Part shown: positions 27,764-37,057 of the stretch, in pieces | Layout: every line of letters starts with the position of its first letter | How positions within the stretch are numbered: the stretch's first letter is position 1 | Assembly: GCF_016904945.1 (NCBI RefSeq) | Contig: NZ_JADIKF010000040.1 | Span: 1,214,943 to 1,278,942, forward strand | Source: Dyella mobilis | Lineage (GTDB): Bacteria; Pseudomonadota; Gammaproteobacteria; Xanthomonadales; Rhodanobacteraceae | Length of the DNA stretch: 64,000 bases | Reading direction: 5' to 3' | The notes under the pieces: generated by a model | Database searches by the model: none | The model's input: only the letters and a program-made list of their open reading frames with translations | What the model was told of the DNA's origin: nothing | Made by a program: the position numbers and the translations under genes

Positions 27764-28069
27764 GCTGATTCCTGTGGCGAGATGACTGCGTTGCAACTGA
27801 TGCGTCGAACGATACCGCATGAAATCGACACGAGCCCGCGATTTGCTCCCTCGCCCCTCCGGGGAGAGGGTTAGGGTGAGGGGCCACTCTTGCGACTCGT
27901 ATTCCTAAGTATCGCGAATCCCTTTGCAAACGCTCTTCCACGATGATGAAGTCCGGCACGAGCCCCGCCCCTCACCCCGGCCCTCTCCCCGAAGGGGAGA
28001 GGGTGCAAAGCAAAAAAGCCGGCGCCCTGGGACGCCGGCTTGAAACAACCAGGTTGTATCCAGCAAAGC
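27764..28069. repeat. Intergenic block with an inverted pair of palindromic repeats
   Basis: Copies at 27845-27884 and 27965-28003 face each other across an 80-base spacer. The first ends in GGGGCCACTCTTGCG, showing the shared CTTGCG flank. The block lies upstream of the MFS gene and downstream of the trimeric autotransporter gene. A separate terminator follows at 28012-28041. No gene is seen. Confidence 0.8.
28012..28041 (-). terminator. Rho-independent terminator of the trimeric autotransporter genes
   Basis: Read on the minus strand, a stem AAGCCGGCGTCCC / GGGCGCCGGCTT is followed by a run of six T residues. It begins about 28 bases after the stop codon of the autotransporter gene ending at 28070 and fits a classical intrinsic terminator. 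Confidence 0.85.
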
Positions 28070-30049
28070 TTACAGATCGAAACCCGCACCCGCGCCGACC
28101 GAGGCTTCCGAACCGCTCACCGCAGCTCCGAAGCTCATGCGCACGCGATCGCTGACCTTGTTGGCATAGCCCACCGCCAAGGCAGCCCTGCTGTTCTGCA
28201 GGCCCACGCCCACGGCCAGGCGACCCTTGCCGGTGCTTTCCACTCCGCCAGCGTTGATCGCCATCTGCGTGTTGGCCGCCGACATCGCGCCAATACGATC
28301 GATACGCTGGTCTTGACGGTTGAAGCGATCGTTCACTTCGCCTTTGAAGTTCTGCAGGTCCTGGTTCAAGGCATTGAACTTGGTATCGGTGTAGGCATTG
28401 GCCGTGGATACGGCGTTCGCTGCGGCTTCTTTGACCTGCCCCAGGTTCGCGGCATCCGTATCGGCAATGCCCGGCGCCAGGTTGGTGATGCGCTCGTTGT
28501 TCAAATCGCCATCGAAGCCACTGCCCACGTTACCCAGGCCATCGGCGATATCGTTCATACGATCATTCAAACCGCCAATCTGGCTCTGCAGGTTGTCCTG
28601 GATTGCCGACAGCTGGCCGCCGTTGATCGCTTCCATGCTGCCCGAAGCAATCGAACCGGCCGCCACGTTGCCGATGACCGTACCGCTTGCACCACCCAAG
28701 GTCACTTGCGACTTGGTGGTCGCATCGTCGTACTGGATACCCGAAGCCAGGCCGTCGCCCAGGTTCTTCAACGTGTCCTTGATGTTGGTGATATCGCCTT
28801 CGGCAGCGCTCACGCGCGTGTCCAGCGCAGTCACTGCCTGGTTGGTGTCATTGAGCTGCGAACCGTTCACAGCCTGGACGCTGCTCCCGTCCAGGGCGCC
28901 ATCGGCCACGCCCGTCACCACGCGCCCGTTGCCCGCATTGTTGGCAAAGCTCACCACCGTACCGCCGGTCCCCGCCCCCACCGTAATGATGTTGGTGGAG
29001 GGAACTTGCTGCACCAGGCCGGTCTCGCCACTACCCAGGTTGTCGATCTGCGACTGCAGGCTGGCTATATTGGTGGTATTGGTCAGCACGTTCCCGTTGG
29101 TTGTAAACAGCTGCGAGCCGTTCACCACATCGGTGCTGTTCGCCGCCAGATTACCCGCGCTCACGCCGGTCAGCGTCCGGGTTGCATTGGCATTGTTGGT
29201 GAAATCCACCACCGTACCGTCCTTGCTGCCGGCCACCGTGATCGGTGCACCTGCCGCAGACTGCCGCACCAGACCCAGCGTACCGTCGTTGACCTGATCG
29301 GTAAGGCTGGTGATGCTGGCGTTGCTGGCCGAAACGGCGCTATCGAGTGCCGTCACTGCGTCAGCCACTGTGGAGATACCGTTATCGTCCTGCACGGTAA
29401 AGGTCGGCATCGTCACTTCACCCGTGGCGCTATCGATGCTGCCGCCGATGGAGGTTATGACGGGCGTCAGCTGGCTCACATTCACCGCATCGTTTGCCTC
29501 CACACCAGCGGCCATATTCACGATCTGGCGGTACAGATCCGAGCCAGCGTCACCGACTGACACCGTATTATTGGAATCGGCGACCGAATTGGACCCCAAC
29601 GCCACACTGTACTCGGCCGTTGCGGATGCGTTTTCGCCCAGCGCGACGGAGAAAAGGGCCCCCGCATTGGCATTCGCACCTATGGCAATGGCAGAACCAC
29701 TCCCGTTGACACCCACTGCCGTAGCGCCATTGCCAATAGCGATATCCGCCGCAGTGTTAGTGGATGAAGTTCCACCGTCTGCATCAATGGCGATACCAGT
29801 GCCCCTACCGTCGAAGCCTCCGCCATTGATGCCAATGGGAGCAATGGCCCCGCTGTTCGCGCGAAAACCGCCGCTGGAAAGCGTATCGCCGCTGCATTGA
29901 TCGTCCGACGTCTCTGCACTGCAACGCGCCTCATTGCCAACATCCGTGGCAACCGCCGACATACTAAGGCTGCTCATCGGCAACGCCGCGAGCATCGCAA
30001 CATACAAGGGTAAACGGCCGATTCGGCGCTTTTCATTCTTCACGTTCAT
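28070..30049 (-). CDS. Trimeric autotransporter adhesin (YadA-like), downstream paralog
   Basis: A 659-residue surface adhesin. A signal sequence follows the basic MNVKNEKRRIGR. The passenger has YadA-type head repeats (AIAIGANANAGALFSVALGEN, split by SVALGSNS). Repeated neck/stalk segments follow, such as DAVNVSQL and VVNGSQL, recurring with RTLTGVSAGNL or RVVTGVADGAL. The C-terminal membrane anchor (~570-659) comprises a coiled coil (FNALNQDLQNFKGEVNDRF) and four barrel strands ending in GAGAGFDL. Three copies build one 12-strand barrel. It lies 57 bases downstream of a longer paralog on the same strand, is probably co-transcribed with it, and ends before a clear terminator. Confidence 0.9.
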   Translation of the reverse strand: MNVKNEKRRIGRLPLYVAMLAALPMSSLSMSAVATDVGNEARCSAETSDDQCSGDTLSSGGFRANSGAIAPIGINGGGFDGRGTGIAIDADGGTSSTNTAADIAIGNGATAVGVNGSGSAIAIGANANAGALFSVALGENASATAEYSVALGSNSVADSNNTVSVGDAGSDLYRQIVNMAAGVEANDAVNVSQLTPVITSIGGSIDSATGEVTMPTFTVQDDNGISTVADAVTALDSAVSASNASITSLTDQVNDGTLGLVRQSAAGAPITVAGSKDGTVVDFTNNANATRTLTGVSAGNLAANSTDVVNGSQLFTTNGNVLTNTTNIASLQSQIDNLGSGETGLVQQVPSTNIITVGAGTGGTVVSFANNAGNGRVVTGVADGALDGSSVQAVNGSQLNDTNQAVTALDTRVSAAEGDITNIKDTLKNLGDGLASGIQYDDATTKSQVTLGGASGTVIGNVAAGSIASGSMEAINGGQLSAIQDNLQSQIGGLNDRMNDIADGLGNVGSGFDGDLNNERITNLAPGIADTDAANLGQVKEAAANAVSTANAYTDTKFNALNQDLQNFKGEVNDRFNRQDQRIDRIGAMSAANTQMAINAGGVESTGKGRLAVGVGLQNSRAALAVGYANKVSDRVRMSFGAAVSGSEASVGAGAGFDL

Positions 30050-30106
30050 AAGCTCAAAAACCTCTGCTTGATTCGATGGGTAATGCCGTCATCGACGGCA
30101 GGGGAA

Positions 30107-32095
30107 TTAAAGGGAAACAGAAACACCAACACCGGCTTGCTTCTCGGGGCCGCTGAACGTACCGCCGATGCTCACGCTCGTGCGCTCGCCAATCGGCCGG
30201 GCATAACCTAGAGCTACAGCTCCCTTTCCGTTCTGCATACCCGCACCGATCGCGGCACGGCCGCTCGTGGTGGTGGCACCGGAGGCATTAATGACCATGT
30301 GGGTGCTGGCGGCGTTCATCGCGCCAATACGATCCAGGCGCTCATCCTGTTTCTTGAAACGCTGATCCACTTCCTGCTTGAAGCTGTTCAGCGAACCGCT
30401 GAATGCCGCTGCCTGCTGATCTGTGTAGTTCTGCGCCTGCTGCACAGCATTCGCCAACATGTCGGTCATCTGGCCTACATTCACGCCATCCGTGTCGGCA
30501 ATACCCGGTGCTACGCCGCTGATCACCTTTCCGCCCGCGTCGCCATCGAAATGACCCGGCTGCAGCGTACCGTCGGCGATGCCCTTCTCCACACCATCCC
30601 ACTGCGACGCCAGATCGTCTGCACGATCGCTCAGATCTCCCAATTCCCCTTCAAACAGCGCATTGAAATCGAACAGCTGGCCGCCGTTCACGGCATCCAT
30701 GCTTCCCGCCGCGATCAGGCCCGCGGATACGTTGCTCAGCAAAGTGCCATCGGCACCCGCCAGCGTAAGGCGACTCTTGCTGGCATCGTCATAGGTGATG
30801 AAGTCAGCGAAGCCCGGAGAGAGATCGGCAAGGTCATTCTGGATGTCGCTGATATTGCCTATAACGCTAGTTGCACGCACATCGAGCGAACTGATCTGCT
30901 GGTTGATCGCATACAGCTGCGCACCGTTTACCAGATCGGTGCTACCCGATGCCACATTGCCCTTGGCAACGCCAGTCAATACACGTCCGCCAGCCGTACC
31001 AGCGACATCCACCAGGATGCCCGCGGTGTCCGTGCCCACGCTCAGCGCACCGGTATCGGCATTCTGTAGTACCAGACCCGCGGCGCCGTTGCTGATATCC
31101 ACCAGACGCTGAGTCTGGTTATTGATGTTGGAAGTATTCGTGCCAACCTGTTGGTTGGTCGCAAACAGCTGTGATCCGTTCACGGCATCGGTGCTGGTGT
31201 TGCTCAGCTCGCCAGCGCTCACGCCGGTCAGCGTGCGCGTCGCAAATCCATTGTTGACGAAATTCACCAGCTCTCCGTCGATGTTCGCACCTACCGTGAT
31301 CGGCGCGCCGGCCGACACCTGCTGTACCAGACCCGCGGCACCATCGCTGAAATCGCTTGCAAATTTAGCAATGGCAGCGTTGGTCGCTGTGATGGAGCTA
31401 TCCAGCGTTCCCACGGCCGTGGAAAAGTTGGCTTGCGTTGCGCCACCGACGGTGAAAGTTGGAGCGATCACGGCGCCCGTGCCGCTGTCGATATCTGCAC
31501 CCAGCGTATTCACCAGCGCCGTCAATTGGTTGACATTGATCGCGTCGGTGTCTTTCACGCCATAGGCAACATTCTGGATGCGGCGCTGAAGTGACGCTGA
31601 GCCGACTGAAATCGCATGGCTGCGATTTACGGTCGAGAAATCACCAAGTGCCACACCATCGGTCATTCCAGCGGCATTCGCCACACTCCCCCAACCGTAA
31701 GCCGCGTTGCTTGCACTAGCGTCCGCTGAATTTCCCATCGCAATGGCAGACATCGTCTCCGATCCGGCAGCGTAGGCACTAGAACCCAGCGCGATGTCGC
31801 CGACCAGGGTGGCCGTGGCTGTGTAGCCAGGCACACCCATGGAAACACCATCCCCATTGCCAAAGTAACCTGCGTTGAAAATGGCTCCGCCGCTCGACGA
31901 GCGATTCGAAGCGCGGGTAAAACCTGTCTCTTTGCATTCAGCAACGTCGCTGTCGCACCGAATTTCAATGCTATCGCTAGTAGGTGCCGCACCAGCCACC
32001 GCCGTGGCACACATCACCCACGTGGACATCGCGCCCGTTACAGCCAGGGACAAAGGCAATCGCCGCAACCGGCGCTTACCGCTCTTCAAGGACAT
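30107..32095 (-). CDS. Trimeric autotransporter adhesin (YadA-like), upstream paralog
   Basis: A 662-residue protein with the same plan as its downstream neighbour. It has a signal sequence after MSLKSGKRRLRRLPLSLAV, a head region with AIAMGNSADASASN and VALGDFSTVNRSHAISVGS, neck/stalk repeats (DAINVNQL, DAVNGSQLFATNQQV, DLVNGAQLYAINQQ), a coiled-coil segment (SGSLNSFKQEVDQRFKKQ) and a YadA anchor ending GVGVSVSL. I chose the ATG at 32095 because GAGG lies seven bases upstream and the signal peptide begins there; an upstream frame to 32293 adds a non-signal extension. The paralogs share anchor and neck patterns but differ in the head, as expected after duplication. Confidence 0.88.
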   Translation of the reverse strand: MSLKSGKRRLRRLPLSLAVTGAMSTWVMCATAVAGAAPTSDSIEIRCDSDVAECKETGFTRASNRSSSGGAIFNAGYFGNGDGVSMGVPGYTATATLVGDIALGSSAYAAGSETMSAIAMGNSADASASNAAYGWGSVANAAGMTDGVALGDFSTVNRSHAISVGSASLQRRIQNVAYGVKDTDAINVNQLTALVNTLGADIDSGTGAVIAPTFTVGGATQANFSTAVGTLDSSITATNAAIAKFASDFSDGAAGLVQQVSAGAPITVGANIDGELVNFVNNGFATRTLTGVSAGELSNTSTDAVNGSQLFATNQQVGTNTSNINNQTQRLVDISNGAAGLVLQNADTGALSVGTDTAGILVDVAGTAGGRVLTGVAKGNVASGSTDLVNGAQLYAINQQISSLDVRATSVIGNISDIQNDLADLSPGFADFITYDDASKSRLTLAGADGTLLSNVSAGLIAAGSMDAVNGGQLFDFNALFEGELGDLSDRADDLASQWDGVEKGIADGTLQPGHFDGDAGGKVISGVAPGIADTDGVNVGQMTDMLANAVQQAQNYTDQQAAAFSGSLNSFKQEVDQRFKKQDERLDRIGAMNAASTHMVINASGATTTSGRAAIGAGMQNGKGAVALGYARPIGERTSVSIGGTFSGPEKQAGVGVSVSL

Positions 32096-32579
32096 GTCGC
32101 TACCTCGTCTGTCGGTCCGCCGTGCCGTATTTGCGCAATAGGCGGATAGGAAAATAAAGGGGGCATACGGCCCGCTCGATAATTCAGACCCACAAGCACG
32201 CAGATGCGATTCGCGCTCCATCATTACCGCCGTTGTCAGCAGATACAGATGATCTATGACTGCGATAACGCACGTGCCTGCGGTCCCTCGCACACATCAA
32301 CGCGTGACACGTGCGCGCACCCGTTATGGGGTACGGCATTGAGAGTAGGTGCTGCTCGCATGACGAAGAATAGGACTAGCCTCAGTTCGGACGTTCGGCG
32401 GGAGGCGATTTAGCCTTATCAATATTTTCTCAATACGCCTGCGTTGGTATTCGCAATCGGTACGTGGACGGCATTGGCTTTGCAGCGCATAAATCAGAAG
32501 CATCGGCGCTCGGGTGCACTCGGCTCCTCCCCCTGCAAGCAGGGGGAGGCTGGGAGGGAATGGCCACGCGAATCCTTCA
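32096..32579. promoter_or_regulatory. Upstream region of the trimeric autotransporter operon
   Basis: I see no convincing gene in these 484 bases. An AT-rich segment at about 32405-32450 (TTATCAATATTTTC) could hold a promoter. A GC-rich hairpin at 32524-32558 (CTCCCCCTGC / GCAGGGGGAG) lies just past the stop of the small XAC0095-like gene and may end that transcript. Confidence 0.35.
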
Positions 32580-32849
32580 TCAATGCCATTGTGACGGTGT
32601 CTGCAACCGATGCCCGTCGCAGTTCAACGCCGTCACCACTTCATCCACGCGCAGGCCGAAATCTTCCAGCAACTGCCCGAGATTGGAGCGACGCACTTCC
32701 AGCAACACGTCTTCCTCTTCCTCGGTCGACGCATAAATCACTTTCGCCATCAGAAACAACTGATCGCGCAACTGCTCCAGTTTCCGATATTGCTCTTCGT
32801 GCAAGACATATCCGCGCAGCGTCATGGCCGCAGGCTTGATCGCTTTCAT
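32580..32849 (-). CDS. Small XAC0095-like protein
   Basis: An 89-residue soluble helical protein. The central part (GYVLHEEQYRKLEQLRDQL, then FLMAKVIYAS, then LGQLLEDFGLRVDEVV) resembles the XAC0095-like family, small proteins of unknown function found mainly in Xanthomonadales, where a GY-L-x-E-x6-L-x2-LRDxL pattern is typical. The ATG at 32849 is preceded by GGAG seven bases upstream. A longer frame to 33032 exists but its extra N-terminus looks non-coding. There is no signal peptide or transmembrane helix. The family assignment is from memory of its pattern. Neighbours do not suggest a function. Confidence 0.6.
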   Translation of the reverse strand: MKAIKPAAMTLRGYVLHEEQYRKLEQLRDQLFLMAKVIYASTEEEEDVLLEVRRSNLGQLLEDFGLRVDEVVTALNCDGHRLQTPSQWH

Positions 32850-32962
32850 ACCTTCACTCCACACCGTTAGACACGCCGCGCATTGCGCGCGGCGTGAGGG
32901 ATAACAGAGAAAAATCTGCAAGCCGTGTAAGCGTATGCCTACGCCCAGTCGGCCGATATCCG

Positions 32963-33064
32963 CTAAGACCCGGCTTCGTGCGTGAGGCACGAACGTGAAG
33001 TGAGCGAAAGCTGGCACAGCGGGGGCACGCATGCGTGCAGGTGCCGTATGATCCGGGGACCCAT
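32963..33064 (-). CDS. Possible 33-residue small ORF with strong ribosome binding site
   Basis: An ATG at 33064 is preceded by TAAGGAGTTGATC, an almost ideal Shine-Dalgarno at seven bases. The frame encodes MGPRIIRHLHACVPPLCQLS and about a dozen further residues before a TAG. It lies upstream of the XAC0095-like gene on the same strand and could be a leader peptide or a chance frame. No similarity is recognised. The ribosome site is the only positive evidence. Confidence 0.25.
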   Translation of the reverse strand: MGPRIIRHLHACVPPLCQLSLTSRSCLTHEAGS

Positions 33065-33273
33065 GATCAACTCCTTAGTCAGTTGGTTGTGGTAGCGAGC
33101 CGTGTGGGTTACCGGCCCATGCGGCTCGCGCTCTTTCACTTCATACGCCGGGCGTGCGTGGATCGCGTGCACGAAGGCTCGCCCGGCATGCTCAATATCT
33201 CGCGTCAGCGGCTTTCTGTATGTCGGCGGATGCGGACGATGGTGGAGAGATAAATCTTGCGTCGATCAGCCTT

Positions 33274-33300
33274 TCTCCCTCGCCCCTTCGGGGAGAGGGA
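33274..33300. repeat. Short palindromic repeat copy
   Basis: A partial copy of the CCCTCTCCCC-type repeat (TCTCCCTCGCCCC, TTCG loop, GGGGAGAGGGA) without the GGGTGAGGGGCC tail. It lies about 80 bases upstream of the GH92 start. Confidence 0.65.
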
Positions 33301-33341
33301 GCAAAGCTTGCTGCGATGCGGTTTGACACTTTAAGTTTAGA

Positions 33342-33355
33342 TCGATTTAAATCGA
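33342..33355. promoter_or_regulatory. Perfect 14-bp palindrome upstream of the GH92 gene
   Basis: TCGATTTAAATCGA is its own reverse complement and lies 27 bases before the GH92 start codon, in a position where a bound regulator would block transcription or translation initiation. It is a candidate operator. The cognate regulator is unknown and no regulator gene is adjacent. Confidence 0.35.
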
Positions 33356-33382
33356 GGCTTGCCGGCGTTACAGGGATTCCCG

Positions 33383-36300
33383 ATGGACAAGCTGCCAAGC
33401 TCCTGCGCAACTGTATTTCAGCGCAAGCTGCTTTGCTTAGCACTGGCGTTCACCACCACTGGCGTCAGCGCGACACAAAGCCCTGCGTTCTACAGCTCCT
33501 TCGAGCCCGGCGACCCGGCGCTGGTCACCAGCACCGCAAACGCGACCTTTCACATCGACTTGGCCGGCGGTCCGTCTGCGCAGGATGCCTATAGCGCCAA
33601 GCCCGGCGTCGGCTTTACCGGCCTGCACTCGCTGCACTATCTGGGCACCGAAGGTGGGAAGCAGGACGCCACACTGTTCAACGTCGATCTGCCGGTGCAC
33701 GCAGATACGCAGCTTTCCTACCTGCTGTTTCCCTGCATCGTGGTCAACGACCTGGCCGATCCAGCCACGTACGTGTCGGTTGACCTTATCTTCGATGACG
33801 GCACTCGGCTTTCCACGACAGCCGCACGCGATCAACATCGTATTGCCGCCAATGCACGTGCACTGGGTGCAAGCCGTACGGTTTACATCAACCAATGGAA
33901 TCGCCTGGCCATTGACGTAGGCAAGGTGGCAGCCGGCAAGCGTATCCGGCACATTGTGTTGATACACGATGGCCCGGCGGCGAAATTCGAGGGCTTTCTC
34001 GATGATGTGCGCATTGGCCCGGCGCCCGCGGAGCCGCTGAATCTCCGCCCCAGCGACTACGTTTCCATCTTGCGCGGCACCAACTCCGGCTATGTGTTTT
34101 CGCGCGGCAACAATATCCCTGCCGTGACGCTGCCGCATGGCTTCAACTTCTGGGTGCCAGTAACGGACGCCGGTTCCGACTGGATGTACCAGTATCAACA
34201 ACGTAACGACGCGCAGAATCACCCACGACTGGAAGCCTTCTCGCTATCGCACGAACCCAGCCCGTGGATGGGCGACCGGCAGACATTGCAAATCATGCCG
34301 GCAGCTGCGACCCACGGCGCGCCCAGTGCGAATCGCGAGCAGCGCGCACTCAGCTTCACTCACGATCATGAAATAGCCCACGCACACTACTACAAGGTGG
34401 CGTTCGACAACGGCATCACCGGCGAAATGACGCCCACCGACCATGCAGCGATGCTGCGCTTTTCTTTCCCCGGCCAGCGCGGTCAATTGGTGTTCGACAA
34501 TCGCACGGATGAAGGCGCGGTCACGCTGGATCCAGCTCATCAAAGTTTCAGCGGCTACTCCGACGTAAAGAGCAGATTGTCGGCCGGTGCCACCCGGCTG
34601 TTTTTCTACGGACAGGTGGATCAGCCAGTCAGCGAAAGCGGCCGCCTTACCGGCGAAGGACGCGACCACGTCACCGCGTGGCTGGGTTTCGATACCTCGC
34701 GCAACAAGACGGTGAATGTGCGCATCGCGACTTCACTGATCAGCCTTGAGCAAGCCAAGCACAATCTTCAACTGGAAATCACGCCCGGCGAAAGCTTCGA
34801 CGACGTGCGTGAGCGGGCGCAAAAAATCTGGGATAAACAGCTCGGCATCGTGCAGGTGCAAGGTGCCAGCTATGGCGAACGAGTGACGCTGTATTCCAAC
34901 TTGTACCGCCTTTCGATGTATCCCAATTCAGCCTTTGAAAACACGGGTGCAGCAGCCAACCCCGTCTACCAATACGCCAGCCCTTTCTCGCCTGCGACCG
35001 GCACAGACACACCCACGCAAACTGGTGCGCGCGTGATGGCCGGCAAGGTGTACGTGAATAACGGCTTCTGGGATACCTATCGAACGGCGTGGCCGGCCTA
35101 TGTGCTGCTGATGCCCCACTTCGCTGGTGAAATGATCGACGGCTTCGTGCAGGAATATCGCGACGGCGGCTGGATCGCACGCTGGTCGTCACCCGGCTAT
35201 GCCGACCTGATGGTGGGCACCAGCGCGGACGTGGCTTTTTCCGACGCCTGGTTGAAGGGCGTTCACAACTTTGATGTCCGTTCGTTCTATCAAGCCGCAT
35301 TGAAAGACGCCACCGTAGTCAGCCCGCTTAAAGGCACCGGACGCAAAGGGCTGGAGCGCTCGATCTTCAATGGCTATACCGATACCGGCATCGATGAAGG
35401 CTTGTCGTGGTCGATGGATGGGTATATCGCGGATTTTGCGATCGGCAATCTGGCCCAGGCACTGGCTACAATGCACGACGCTTCCGACCCCTACTCCACG
35501 CATTACACGGAAGACGCCACCTATTTCCGCAACCGTTCATTGAACTACGTCAATTTGTTCGATCCCGATGTCGGCTTTTTCGTTGGCCGCAATGCAAAGG
35601 GGGATTGGCGCGTCGGCAAGCAGGATTTCGATCCGTTGGCCTGGGGCGGCGACTACACAGAAACCAACGCGTGGAACATGGCATTCCATGCACCGCAGGA
35701 TGGTGCCGGACTTGCCGCGCTCTACGGCGGAAGGGCCGCCCTGGCGACCAAGCTCGACCAGTTCTTCGCCACGCCCGGCGTTTACCACATCGGTCACTAC
35801 GACGGCGTGATTCACGAGATGCGCGAAGCGCAGGCGGTGCGTATGGGACAGTACGGCCACAGCAACCAGCCGTCTCATCACATCATTTATATGTATGACT
35901 ATGCCGGTGAGCCCTGGAAGGCGCAGGACAAGGTACGCGATGTGCTATCGCGTCTTTACCTGGGCAGCAGCATCGGCCAGGGCTATCTGGGCGATGAAGA
36001 TAATGGCGAGATGTCCGGCTGGTGGCTGTTCAGCGCCATGGGCTTTTATCCCTTGCGCATGGGAACATCGGAATATGTGATCGGCGCGCCCTATTTCCCC
36101 CACCTTGATGTGATGCTGGAGAACGGCAAGCATATCGTCGTCAACGCGCCGGGCGTCAGCGATATCAATCGTTATGTGCAAAGTCTGCGCGTCAATGGAC
36201 AGCCCTGGAACAAGCTGACCCTGCCACATGCGTTACTTACGCAAGGCGCAACGCTGGATTTCGTAATGGGACCAGAACCTTCGCAGTGGGGCACTAGTGC

Positions 36301-36742
36301 GCAAGCGCTACCCGCATCGATTACCGCGGAAGGCAACCCGTCTCCGCTACGTGATTTGCTCGGCCCTGGTCAGGCGCAAGCTACCAGTGATCCTACGCTC
36401 CCTGATGTCGATGCGTTGTTCGACCAGAACAGCCAGACTGAGGCTCGTTTGCCAGCCGGCCCAACGACTATAAGCTGGCATTTATCGCAATCGCATCTCG
36501 TGGCGATGTACACCCTGACATCCGGCGCGCAAACATCCTCACCGTCGCATTGGCAGTTGGAAGCTTCTGATGATGGAATTCATTGGACTGCATTGGATCA
36601 CCGTGTCGGAGAATCTTTCTTATGGCCGCGGCAGACACGCGCCTTCGTGATCCACACAGCCGGCGTACACGCGTATTACCGATTGCGCTTCGACCAGGGT
36701 ACGGGCACCTCGCTGGCAGAAGTTGAATTGTTGGGTCGCTAA
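33383..36742 (+). CDS. Secreted GH92 alpha-mannosidase
   Basis: A 1119-residue exported glycosidase. The signal peptide runs to about residue 30 (cut near VSA). An N-terminal jelly-roll-like domain (~35-225) precedes the GH92 body (~230-960), which has the family stretches GHNFWVP-like HGFNFWVPVTDAGSDWMYQY, GFWDTYRTAWPAYVLLMP, GLSWSMDGYIADFAIGN and NGEMSGWWLFSAMGFYP. The last ~130 residues form an F5/8 type C-like (discoidin) domain (HWQLEASDDGIHWTALDHRV). GH92 enzymes remove alpha-1,2-, 1,3- or 1,4-linked mannose from glycans, with calcium. The ATG at 33383 follows CAGGGATTCCCG; an earlier ATG at 33359 is less well placed. The enzyme may harvest mannose from fungal or eukaryotic glycoproteins. 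Confidence 0.9.
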   Translation: MDKLPSSCATVFQRKLLCLALAFTTTGVSATQSPAFYSSFEPGDPALVTSTANATFHIDLAGGPSAQDAYSAKPGVGFTGLHSLHYLGTEGGKQDATLFNVDLPVHADTQLSYLLFPCIVVNDLADPATYVSVDLIFDDGTRLSTTAARDQHRIAANARALGASRTVYINQWNRLAIDVGKVAAGKRIRHIVLIHDGPAAKFEGFLDDVRIGPAPAEPLNLRPSDYVSILRGTNSGYVFSRGNNIPAVTLPHGFNFWVPVTDAGSDWMYQYQQRNDAQNHPRLEAFSLSHEPSPWMGDRQTLQIMPAAATHGAPSANREQRALSFTHDHEIAHAHYYKVAFDNGITGEMTPTDHAAMLRFSFPGQRGQLVFDNRTDEGAVTLDPAHQSFSGYSDVKSRLSAGATRLFFYGQVDQPVSESGRLTGEGRDHVTAWLGFDTSRNKTVNVRIATSLISLEQAKHNLQLEITPGESFDDVRERAQKIWDKQLGIVQVQGASYGERVTLYSNLYRLSMYPNSAFENTGAAANPVYQYASPFSPATGTDTPTQTGARVMAGKVYVNNGFWDTYRTAWPAYVLLMPHFAGEMIDGFVQEYRDGGWIARWSSPGYADLMVGTSADVAFSDAWLKGVHNFDVRSFYQAALKDATVVSPLKGTGRKGLERSIFNGYTDTGIDEGLSWSMDGYIADFAIGNLAQALATMHDASDPYSTHYTEDATYFRNRSLNYVNLFDPDVGFFVGRNAKGDWRVGKQDFDPLAWGGDYTETNAWNMAFHAPQDGAGLAALYGGRAALATKLDQFFATPGVYHIGHYDGVIHEMREAQAVRMGQYGHSNQPSHHIIYMYDYAGEPWKAQDKVRDVLSRLYLGSSIGQGYLGDEDNGEMSGWWLFSAMGFYPLRMGTSEYVIGAPYFPHLDVMLENGKHIVVNAPGVSDINRYVQSLRVNGQPWNKLTLPHALLTQGATLDFVMGPEPSQWGTSAQALPASITAEGNPSPLRDLLGPGQAQATSDPTLPDVDALFDQNSQTEARLPAGPTTISWHLSQSHLVAMYTLTSGAQTSSPSHWQLEASDDGIHWTALDHRVGESFLWPRQTRAFVIHTAGVHAYYRLRFDQGTGTSLAEVELLGR

Positions 36743-37057
36743 ATCCACCGCATTTCCAAGTGCCAATTCGTGGCGGCAGTCGTCTCACCACTGCCCATTC
36801 CGCTACTTTTTTTTGTGAATTTACGGGGCAAATCTACCGTTTGCTTCGAATTGCGCCGAAAAACACTTCTGACACTCCACCCGACTAATGCTCAGCGGTG
36901 GTGTCACTTCGCCCATTACTTTTTAAGACCAGTCTGATGTCCGCGCGCATGGACTCAATTTTATGATTCGCCGGTGCTCCAACTCTCACAGCATGTGACG
37001 AAATGATCACAGCGCCCGCATTGCGCCTAATGCCTCCTTCAGGGACTCACTAAAATC
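36743..37057. other. AT-richer intergenic region before an orphan adhesin gene
   Basis: No gene is seen. A run of eight or more T residues lies near 36806-36815. The region is visibly less GC-rich than the mannosidase gene before it, and the following adhesin gene shares that composition. It probably contains the adhesin promoter. Confidence 0.4.

Larger units (their letters stand above)
32850..33382. other. Intergenic region before the GH92 mannosidase gene
   Basis: These 533 bases hold a possible 33-codon minus-strand frame (32963-33064), a short palindromic repeat copy at 33274-33300, and a 14-base perfect palindrome at 33342-33355 close to the GH92 start. Otherwise I see no gene. The stretch 33325-33355 is AT-rich relative to its surroundings and is the likely GH92 promoter area. 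Confidence 0.4.
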
